This document shows positions 43,865 to 50,180 of a stretch of 50,180 bases of DNA, piece after piece. Location: positions 1-50,180 of the forward strand of contig CALXQW010000014.1 of NCBI GenBank assembly GCA_944390805.1, read 5' to 3'. Position 1 is the first letter of the stretch. Each line of letters opens with the position of its first letter. The notes under the pieces were generated by a model. It was not told where the DNA came from. It searched no databases and saw only the letters and a list, made by a program, of their open reading frames with translations. The translations under genes and the position numbers were made by a program. Source of the stretch: an uncultured Opitutales bacterium (lineage in GTDB: Bacteria > Verrucomicrobiota > Verrucomicrobiia > Opitutales > Intestinicryptomonadaceae).

Positions 43865-45403
43865 ATGAAAGTATTAAGAAAAATTTTATCTCTTTTCAGG
43901 CGTTCCGGAGATTCCAAAAAGCAAGATAATGGAAAAACTTCTAAAGCTCTTAATAATTCGCGCAAAAAGGGCGGCGGTAAATTTGATTCCAGACGCGGAA
44001 AAGGGAAGCCTTACGGCGTAAAATGCCCATCGGCAGGTGCAAAAGAGCGTTCTGGCAAGTCCGGAGAAACCCCTGGACGTGGAGGTAATTCAAAGGGCGG
44101 AAAAAATCCCGCATCAAAAGGTAACTCTTTAAAGCGCTCAAAGCCAAAGAAGACAGTTTTGCAGATTCCTCCGGAGGCAGATCTTATCTCAAAAACAGCA
44201 GAGTTTGCGTCTCTCGGCCTAAAGCCATGTGTTCTTGCCGCTGTTGAAAAGCAAGGGTATAACTCCCCAACAGAAATACAAAAATTGGCAATACCAATTA
44301 TTCTTGAAGGGGCCGATGTTGTCGGCACTGCGCAGACAGGTACAGGAAAGACAGCCGCGTTTGCTCTTCCGGTAATTCAGAAGCTGTTTCTCGATGTTCC
44401 TTACGAGCAGCCAAAACCATCTTCGCCTAGGGTATTGGTGCTTTCTCCCACGCGAGAGCTTGCCGCTCAGACGGCTCAGGCCTTTGAGAAATTCTCTGAA
44501 TTTACGCCGATAGAGACTTTACTCATACAAGGAGGCGTTTCGATGAATCCCCAGATAGATGCGCTTGAGAGCGGGGTTGATGTGGTTGTGGCAACGCCTG
44601 GACGCCTGCTTGACCATATACGCCAGCGCAATATAAATTTGAAGTTTGTTCGCTATCTTGTTCTCGACGAGGTTGACAGAATGTTCGATATGGGCTTTAT
44701 AGAGGACGTTTCCAATATCATAAGATACTGTTCTGCAGAGCGCCAGACTTTGTTCTTTTCCGCCACAATGCCGGAGGCTGTAATGAAGCTTTCTCGCTGG
44801 GCGTTAAAAAATCCGAAAAACGCCGGAGTAGGCATAGCTCATTCTCCTGCCGATACTATAGAGCATTATGTGTATCCGGTTGATGCAATTCAAAAGTACG
44901 ATCTTCTCCTTGCATTGCTCAAGACGCTAGACTTTAGCAGTACCATAATTTTTACACGCACGCGGCGCGATGCAGACAGAATTGCCGAATGGATAGAGGC
45001 CAACAATGCCTGCACATGTTCCGTTTTGCATTCAGACAAAACCCAGCGCGAGCGCGACTCCGCTCTTAAGGCCTTCAAAGAGGGAAAAGTAAAGGTACTT
45101 GTTGCCACAGACATAGCCTCGAGAGGCTTGGACATAAGCAACATAACATATGTTATAAATTACAATGTTCCAGAACAGCCAGAGGATTATGTTCATAGGA
45201 TAGGACGCACTGGAAGGGCCAATGCGGAGGGCAGGGCAATAACATTGTTTTCGTCCGACGAGGCTTCTTTTCTCGACAAGATAGAAAGTTTCATAGGCCG
45301 CCCTATAGAGCGCCGCACGCTCGACGGTTTTGCGTACCGCAGCGACCCAATGTTCGATGCCCGAAAGGCCGCCTCCACTCATCGCAAAAGGCGCAACCAC
45401 TAA
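43865..45403 (+). CDS. DEAD-box RNA helicase (RhlE-like) with DEVD motif
   Basis: 512 residues. A basic, Gly/Lys/Ser/Arg-rich tail of about 100 residues precedes the core. Motif Q/I: P-T-E-I-Q and A-Q-T-G-T-G-K-T; Ia: P-T-R-E-L-A; II: D-E-V-D, where most members have DEAD; III: S-A-T; V and VI: A-R-G-L-D-I and H-R-I-G-R-T-G-R. Such enzymes unwind rRNA or mRNA structure, often at low temperature. It ends 14 bases before rlmH, suggesting a ribosome-maturation unit. The second DEAD-box gene, at the end of the window, keeps DEAD. Confidence 0.93.
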   Translation: MKVLRKILSLFRRSGDSKKQDNGKTSKALNNSRKKGGGKFDSRRGKGKPYGVKCPSAGAKERSGKSGETPGRGGNSKGGKNPASKGNSLKRSKPKKTVLQIPPEADLISKTAEFASLGLKPCVLAAVEKQGYNSPTEIQKLAIPIILEGADVVGTAQTGTGKTAAFALPVIQKLFLDVPYEQPKPSSPRVLVLSPTRELAAQTAQAFEKFSEFTPIETLLIQGGVSMNPQIDALESGVDVVVATPGRLLDHIRQRNINLKFVRYLVLDEVDRMFDMGFIEDVSNIIRYCSAERQTLFFSATMPEAVMKLSRWALKNPKNAGVGIAHSPADTIEHYVYPVDAIQKYDLLLALLKTLDFSSTIIFTRTRRDADRIAEWIEANNACTCSVLHSDKTQRERDSALKAFKEGKVKVLVATDIASRGLDISNITYVINYNVPEQPEDYVHRIGRTGRANAEGRAITLFSSDEASFLDKIESFIGRPIERRTLDGFAYRSDPMFDARKAASTHRKRRNH

Positions 45404-45417
45404 ACTAATCTCAGACA

Positions 45418-45858
45418 GTGCCGCTTAAGCTCATAGTTGTTGGAAAGCTAAAAAACCGCAATCTTGCCGAATTGTGCGCGGAGTACGCCAAGCGGTTGTC
45501 GCATCACGGCGGAATTGAGATTGTAGAGCTGAAAGATGCCCTCTCGCCAGAGGCAGAGGGGCTGAAAATTCTCGATGCGGTAAAGAATTTTAAAGGTGCG
45601 GTTTACGCTATGGGAGAGGAGGGTGAGTCTATCTCTTCAAGGGGGCTTTCCAAAATCTTAGAGGCAGATTTGCTCAGGGGAGGTTCGGCCTTTATAATTG
45701 GCGGCGCGTATGGATTGTCTGGCGCGGTAAAAAGCAGGGCGAATAAAGTTTTGTCGATGTCCGCCATGACCTTCACGCACGAGTTTGCCCGCGCAATATT
45801 GCTCGAACAGCTTTACAGGGCAAAGACCATAAGCGCAGGAACAGGCTACCACCATTGA
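45418..45858 (+). CDS. rlmH: 23S rRNA (pseudouridine1915-N3)-methyltransferase RlmH
   Basis: 146 residues with the SPOUT trefoil-knot signature: F-I-I-G-G-A-Y-G-L-S and the C-terminal L-S-M-S-A-M-T-F-T-H-E-F-A-R-A, L-L-E-Q-L-Y-R-A and Y-H-H. It methylates pseudouridine 1915 in helix 69 of 23S rRNA. The start is a GTG directly after the helicase gene. Nothing is missing. Confidence 0.95.
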   Translation: MPLKLIVVGKLKNRNLAELCAEYAKRLSHHGGIEIVELKDALSPEAEGLKILDAVKNFKGAVYAMGEEGESISSRGLSKILEADLLRGGSAFIIGGAYGLSGAVKSRANKVLSMSAMTFTHEFARAILLEQLYRAKTISAGTGYHH

Positions 45859-45867
45859 TTCCTATAT

Positions 45868-45890
45868 ATCTTCTTTTGTGAAGATTTTTT
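45868..45890 (+). terminator. Weak rho-independent terminator
   Basis: Six-base stem ATCTTC/GAAGAT, loop TTTTGT, then T6. It is 9 bases past the rlmH stop. The stem is short, so efficiency is uncertain. Confidence 0.45.
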
Positions 45891-45929
45891 ATGTCTTTAA
45901 GCCTTTTATGGTATTAGCCATATCTTTGG

Positions 45930-47060
45930 CTATTCTTCCTGCTTTAGCGGAATTGTAACATTGAAGGAATGTTCGCGGTTTACATCTGCTGCAAATTCCA
46001 AAGCTATTAACTTGCCGTTCTCAAACACGCATTGGGGCCTTTCAAGATGCATGAGTTTCTGCGTCTTGCCGTCTTCCCAGCGTATTTGCGGGTTTATTAC
46101 ATAGGTGTGTTTAGCTGGCTTCCAATTTATGCCGTCTTCGGAGCTGAACAGAACTATTTTAAATCCTTTAGGTTCTTTTACAAAAGAGCCCTTCATGTCT
46201 TTTGCCATGGCGTAAAAACAGTCTCCAGCCTGATACCAAATATAGGGGTCTTCTGCGGCGAAATCGCTGCCTTTTGCAGTGAAAATTGGGTTTGGATTCT
46301 TTACAAAAGGCCCTTCTGGATTTTCAGATATAGCCGTAAGATGAACCACCGGACCACCGAAAGGCTTTGGCTTTTTTGCGGCGACACCTTTATATATCAT
46401 AAGATATTTTCCGTCTGGAGTCTTTGTAACGGTGGGGTTTGTTGTGCATAGCGCATCTGGAGCGTCCGGATTCTCAGAAACATCTATAAGCGGCTTGTCG
46501 AAACGTTCCCACGGCCCATAGGGGCTATCCGATACAGCCACACCCACGCGCTGATTATTTCTATGAGAGAAGTTTAAAGCCTTGTAATTGCCGGGTTGCC
46601 CAATTTTTCCATCTCCCCTGTTTCCTGTATAATATATATAGTATTTCCCGCCGAACTTCTTTACTGTTGGATTATGAGTGCACATTCCGTCCCAAAATTT
46701 CGGGCCGCGAGCGGGCAGGGCAACATCTGAATGCTTCCACGGCCCAAACGGACTTTCAGATATTGCGTGCGCTATCTGGCAGTGCGTCACCCAGGCATTG
46801 TGGTGGTACACCCTCGGCCAGCGTGAATAATACATATGCCAAAGTCCGTCTTCTCCTTCTATTATAGATCCGCACCAGATGTAGTATGCCGGGTCTTCAA
46901 ATTTTGAAGACTTAGGTGCGGGCATTAGCCTATCGTTTAAATTCAAGGCTCCACGCTCGAAATCAGCGCTGGATTTATCTCCGCTCAAAGATGAGCATCC
47001 GGCAAGCAGCGCGGCGCCTATCATTAAAACTATAAAGAGCAGTTTGTTCGCAATATTCAT
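45930..47060 (-). CDS. GH43-like five-bladed beta-propeller lipoprotein
   Basis: 376 residues. Signal with lipobox L-L-A-G-C. Repeated blade units contain D-G-x-W-H-M-Y-Y-S, G-G-K-Y-Y-I-Y-Y-T-G-N and D-G-K-Y-L-M-I-Y-K-G, and repeated S-E-S-P-F-G-P-W / S-D-S-P-Y-G-P-W / S-E-N-P-E-G-P-F turns, as in GH43-type and related (GH117-like) hydrolases. Acidic residues in D-P-A-Y-Y and E-D-P-Y-I-W are candidate catalytic or binding sites. It probably acts on arabinan-, xylan- or algal-type glycans outside the cell; the substrate is not determinable. It follows the NERD/helicase gene on the same strand after only 3 bases, although the two are functionally unrelated. Confidence 0.75.
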   Translation of the reverse strand: MNIANKLLFIVLMIGAALLAGCSSLSGDKSSADFERGALNLNDRLMPAPKSSKFEDPAYYIWCGSIIEGEDGLWHMYYSRWPRVYHHNAWVTHCQIAHAISESPFGPWKHSDVALPARGPKFWDGMCTHNPTVKKFGGKYYIYYTGNRGDGKIGQPGNYKALNFSHRNNQRVGVAVSDSPYGPWERFDKPLIDVSENPDAPDALCTTNPTVTKTPDGKYLMIYKGVAAKKPKPFGGPVVHLTAISENPEGPFVKNPNPIFTAKGSDFAAEDPYIWYQAGDCFYAMAKDMKGSFVKEPKGFKIVLFSSEDGINWKPAKHTYVINPQIRWEDGKTQKLMHLERPQCVFENGKLIALEFAADVNREHSFNVTIPLKQEE

Positions 47061-47063
47061 ATT

Positions 47064-48788
47064 TTACAGATTTAGATTCTTGAACATCTTGTCCTTGAAA
47101 AACGCGGTCTCAGAAAGAGACGCTTTTCTTTGGGCGAATTTCCCTGCAACTTGGGGGCGTATCTTTGTGTCCGCCAAGATTCTTAATAGATATTTGCTGC
47201 GCATTGCAGCAAGGGAAAAACTCCTTTCGGCAGGGAGCCCGTCGAGGGTGTTTAGGTCTGTTATAACTACTGCCATTGATTCCATAGAGGCAAAATCGTC
47301 TATGCGCGAGTAGCGTATTTTGTTCTCCGAGCCTATGTTTGGCGATAGCTTATCTTTCCATCTTTCATCTGAGGCAAGCCTTGCGGCGGCGGAGTTTGTC
47401 TTAGGCGATAATACCGCTATGTCAGACAAGTTGGGCACACGTTTTTCAAGCTCTCTTAGATTGTCTGCCAGCAACCTCGATTGAGACTCTTCGGAGTTAT
47501 AGTACTTCCATATAGGATATTCCCCACCGTTCGGACGCGCTATTAGTTCATAGTTTAAAGATGGATCTCCAAATATGTACGCCGTCTGGCAAATTTCCTT
47601 TGGGTTTCTGCAGTTTAAGAACAGATTGCACACCGCAGGGCGTATCTTTTTGAGATTTTCCCGCAATTTATCAATGTTCGGATCTGGAATTTCCGACAGA
47701 AAAGAATTGCCCAAAGAAATATCCCCAAATATTGCCCACATGCCGTTTTCAAATCCACCTTTTAGGAGTTTGTCCGCACATTGAGCAGCTTTTTGATCTT
47801 TGAGTGATTCTTGGGCTTCATCGGTTATGAGAAAGTCGAAAATTTTCCCATTCTGAAATTTTCCGTTTTGTGTATCTGCAAATTCAGAAAGTTGTTTAGC
47901 TGTTGCGGCAATGCATTGGCCTGAAATGCCTTCTGATATGTCGCCGTAGGAACATTGTTTCTTGACCTGTTCCTTAAGCCTTTCAGATTCGCACAGAAAA
48001 AGAGTCTTTTTTCCTTGCTCTTTTTTTATGTCGGCAGTTTCGAGTGCGCTTATTGTCTTTCCCGTTCCGGGAAGCCCAGTTACGAGAGTTCTGGGGTTGA
48101 ATGGAATTATGCATTTTATAAGGAAATCCTGCTCGTCTGTATAGCGGGTTATCTCTTCATTTATTATCCGAACTCGCGCCTGCGGAGATTCCTTAAAACC
48201 TAGGTACGATGTAAGCGCATTTTTCAATATGTCGAAACTCTCTCCGCAGAAATCCGCGGAAGCTTCCCGCGCAGGGCCTCCAAGACGCTTGTGAATACGG
48301 TCTATTTCTGTGCGGAATTTCTTGAATATTGCCTCGGAAACATCTCCTTCGCCAAAGTCAGATGCGTCGGCAAATTGTCCACGGGAATAGGCCGTTCCGT
48401 TTGGCTCGCACACTCCAAATGGATAGACAACCAGGCATGCAAAGGGCAATTTCCTAAATTTCTTCAGGTCGGAGCGCGAATGGATGTAGTCCCTTATGGC
48501 AAGAGACTCGTTCCAGACTTGCTCAAACGGATCTTTCCTGCGGCCTTTTGAGTATCCCTCATATATCTGGCCAGAGTACGACTTTATCTCCATGACCAAA
48601 ACGCCCATCTTTGGTATGAGCGCCACAAAGTCTGCCTCTCCCTTTAGCTGCGTTGGATGAACCCCGAGCTTCATGGAATGGAACACCACCCAACTTTTCG
48701 ATGCCGCTCCGCTTTCGAGTGCCCGAAATATATATTGCTCGCCGTTTACGCTTGCCGGATCGCACAGCGATGGAATCATTATTGCCAT
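47064..48788 (-). CDS. NERD-nuclease / superfamily 1 helicase fusion
   Basis: 574 residues. The N-terminal NERD (nuclease-related) domain has G-E-A-D (residues 50-53) and M-E-I-K (66-69), the acidic and Lys residues of the restriction-like core. The C-terminal SF1 ATPase has Walker A G-L-P-G-T-G-K-T (238-245), Walker B with D323-E324-A-Q, and F-G-D-I-S-L near residue 355, resembling the G-D-x-x-Q motif III. Fusions of nuclease and SF1 helicase domains occur in stand-alone anti-phage systems such as Nhi, and also in DNA-repair or plasmid-linked genes. No recognisable defence island surrounds it. The ATG at 48788 is used; 48779 is an alternative. Confidence 0.8.
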   Translation of the reverse strand: MAIMIPSLCDPASVNGEQYIFRALESGAASKSWVVFHSMKLGVHPTQLKGEADFVALIPKMGVLVMEIKSYSGQIYEGYSKGRRKDPFEQVWNESLAIRDYIHSRSDLKKFRKLPFACLVVYPFGVCEPNGTAYSRGQFADASDFGEGDVSEAIFKKFRTEIDRIHKRLGGPAREASADFCGESFDILKNALTSYLGFKESPQARVRIINEEITRYTDEQDFLIKCIIPFNPRTLVTGLPGTGKTISALETADIKKEQGKKTLFLCESERLKEQVKKQCSYGDISEGISGQCIAATAKQLSEFADTQNGKFQNGKIFDFLITDEAQESLKDQKAAQCADKLLKGGFENGMWAIFGDISLGNSFLSEIPDPNIDKLRENLKKIRPAVCNLFLNCRNPKEICQTAYIFGDPSLNYELIARPNGGEYPIWKYYNSEESQSRLLADNLRELEKRVPNLSDIAVLSPKTNSAAARLASDERWKDKLSPNIGSENKIRYSRIDDFASMESMAVVITDLNTLDGLPAERSFSLAAMRSKYLLRILADTKIRPQVAGKFAQRKASLSETAFFKDKMFKNLNL

Positions 48789-48912
48789 GTTTGTCGCCTC
48801 TGTTTTTCTTGGAAAGTATTTTTCAGTGCCGTTTGCGTCAAGCGCTTAAAGATGAGTTCCAAGAAAAACACATAAGAAGTGGCTTTTTGTCTTTGGAATA
48901 CACGGATAAAAC

Positions 48913-50180
48913 CTATCTGCCGCCTCTGTTTTTCTTCTGCTTTTTTTGTTTCGGGAAATTGCCAGGGATTTTTTTTCTGTCGGACTTTCTCATCTCTGCT
49001 GCGCTCTTTGATGCTCTTGCTGCGCGCCTTTGTTCAAATCCGCGGCGTCCGTTTGGATTTCCGTTTAAGTTTAAACTGCCGCCCCTCTTTCTGGGAACGC
49101 ATTTCTTTTTTCCATAGTATACATCGCAGGCATCTTGGCTTTCAAATGGGTTTTCTTCTTTCGCTATGGGAACGGACTTCTTTATGAATCTTTCTATAGC
49201 CCTTAATAGGAATTTGTCCGATGGGCAGAAGAAAGATATGGCTTCTCCGCTTTGTTGCGCACGGGCGGTTCTGCCTATACGGTGCACATAGGTCTCGGCC
49301 TCCTCTGGAAGATCGTAGTTTACAACAAGACCCATATTCTTTACGTCTATGCCCCTTGCGGCTATATCGGTTGCAACAAGCACCATGCATCTGCCGGCTT
49401 TAAAATCGTCGAGCGCTCTGCGCCTTGCAGACTGCGATTTGTTTGAATGTATGGCTTCCGCCTCGTATTTTTCTCCGGACAGTTTTTTTGCAACTTTGTT
49501 AGCTCCATGCTTTGTACGGCAGAAAACAAGCGCGCGAGCCGAAGCATCATTTTCAAGCCGCTTATCAACAAGATACTTTAAAAGATTTATTTTGTCGGCT
49601 TCGTCCACAAAGTACAACTTTTGCTCTATCTTTTCTACGGCGGGCTTATCCGGAGATACGGAAATTTCTACCGGGTCTTTTACTATTGATTTTGCCAGTT
49701 CCTTTACGGCGTCTGTCATTGTGGCTGAAAATAATAGTGTCTGCCTTTGAAAAGGCAGCTTTGAAAAGATTTTTCTTATGTCTTTTATAAATCCCATGTC
49801 GAGCATTCTGTCGGCCTCGTCGAGAACGGCTATCTCCACGGCGCTAAAGGAAAGTTTCTTCTGGTTAAACAGGTCTAATAGCCTGCCCGGAGTAGCAACA
49901 AGAATGTCCACTCCTTTTTCAAGAGCCCTGATTTGCGGTCTGGCAGATACTCCCCCAAAAACTTTTGCATGGGAAATTTTTGCGTATTTTGTATATATAG
50001 TTATGTTGTCGTTTACTTGTTCGGCCAATTCTCTTGTTGGCACAAGTATAAGCGCGCGGAAACTTCCGCATTTTGCAAATCCGGAAGTTTGAAACTTCTG
50101 TATGATAGGAAGAGTAAATGCTGCGGTTTTTCCTGTGCCTGTTTGCGCGCAAGCAAATATGTCGCGCTCGGCAAGAATCT
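48913..50180 (-). CDS. DEAD-box RNA helicase, N-terminus outside window
   Basis: The frame is open to the right edge, so the start is not in the window. About 422 codons are present. Motifs from the edge inward: A-Q-T-G-T-G-K-T (I), P-T-R-E-L-A (Ia), D-E-A-D-R-M-L-D-M-G-F (II), S-A-T-M (III), A-T-D-I-A-A-R-G-I-D-V and H-R-I-G-R-T-A-R (V, VI). The tail is basic and Gly/Arg/Lys-rich, ending K-K-Q-K-K-N-R-G-G-R. It is RhlE-like. Compared with the helicase at 43865 it has DEAD in motif II. Confidence 0.93.
   Translation of the reverse strand, partial: ILAERDIFACAQTGTGKTAAFTLPIIQKFQTSGFAKCGSFRALILVPTRELAEQVNDNITIYTKYAKISHAKVFGGVSARPQIRALEKGVDILVATPGRLLDLFNQKKLSFSAVEIAVLDEADRMLDMGFIKDIRKIFSKLPFQRQTLLFSATMTDAVKELAKSIVKDPVEISVSPDKPAVEKIEQKLYFVDEADKINLLKYLVDKRLENDASARALVFCRTKHGANKVAKKLSGEKYEAEAIHSNKSQSARRRALDDFKAGRCMVLVATDIAARGIDVKNMGLVVNYDLPEEAETYVHRIGRTARAQQSGEAISFFCPSDKFLLRAIERFIKKSVPIAKEENPFESQDACDVYYGKKKCVPRKRGGSLNLNGNPNGRRGFEQRRAARASKSAAEMRKSDRKKIPGNFPKQKKQKKNRGGR

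Noticed and set aside
1..50180. CRISPR array or rRNA
   Set aside because: No regularly spaced repeats and no rRNA-like conserved stretches were seen.

Overview
The window is about 50 kb of bacterial chromosome. Its coding sequence is of moderate GC, with frequent ATA (Ile) and AGG/AGA (Arg) codons. Dense housekeeping operons lie on both strands, separated by short hairpin terminators. An exosortase/EpsI pair, a lysine/alanine-rich histone-H1-like protein, a sigma-70 factor with a similar basic tail, many secreted or lipoprotein orphans, and a GH127 plus a GH43-like enzyme suggest the PVC group. My best guess is Verrucomicrobiota (Opitutales/Puniceicoccales-like), possibly host- or gut-associated. 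No rRNA or marker phylogeny was available, so this is an inference.

Layout. 1-8.0 kb, plus strand: tail of a PDZ protease, metX-metW (methionine), clpP, infC, a Tat-exported cell-wall amidase, queF (queuosine), a DegP-like protease and an orphan pilT. 8.0-10.7 kb, minus strand: a Bax-inhibitor-1 membrane protein and a GH127 arabinofuranosidase. 10.9-12.0 kb: three small envelope genes (lipoprotein, one-TM peptide, TM plus coiled coil), possibly phage-derived. 12.3-17.0 kb: a glycosyltransferase divergent from a tight four-gene operon of class V aminotransferase, cytidylyltransferase, EpsI-like protein and exosortase. This is the most interesting locus here. 17.1-23.5 kb: H1-like protein, LUD-domain protein, YddG-like exporter, two rhodanese proteins (one fused to a CoA-disulfide-reductase-type flavoprotein) and a GltD-like flavoprotein. 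23.5-24.9 kb: an AT-rich stretch with tRNA-Glu(UUC) and only small doubtful ORFs.

24.9-31.1 kb, minus strand: a small secreted protein, rpoD and dnaG (macromolecular-synthesis operon) and a TPR lipoprotein. 31.3-38.3 kb, plus strand: DUF362-like protein, Nudix hydrolase, gltX, purF, a secreted orphan and tatA. 38.4-40.6 kb, minus strand: heme/iron-type ABC ATPase and permease, then infA. 40.7-41.9 kb: tadA and a Fe/Mn superoxide dismutase. 42.1-43.8 kb: a secreted orphan. 43.9-45.9 kb: DEAD-box helicase and rlmH. 45.9-50.2 kb, minus strand: GH43-like lipoprotein, NERD-nuclease/SF1-helicase fusion and a second DEAD-box helicase that runs off the window.

Sequence oddities stand out in core enzymes. 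DnaG has lost three of the four zinc ligands of its CHC2 domain. GltX lacks the usual zinc-binding insertion. The cytidylyltransferase reads HxNH instead of HxGH. One DEAD-box protein reads DEVD. Two large secreted proteins look like protease folds without catalytic residues. No CRISPR array, rRNA, transposase or integrase gene was seen.
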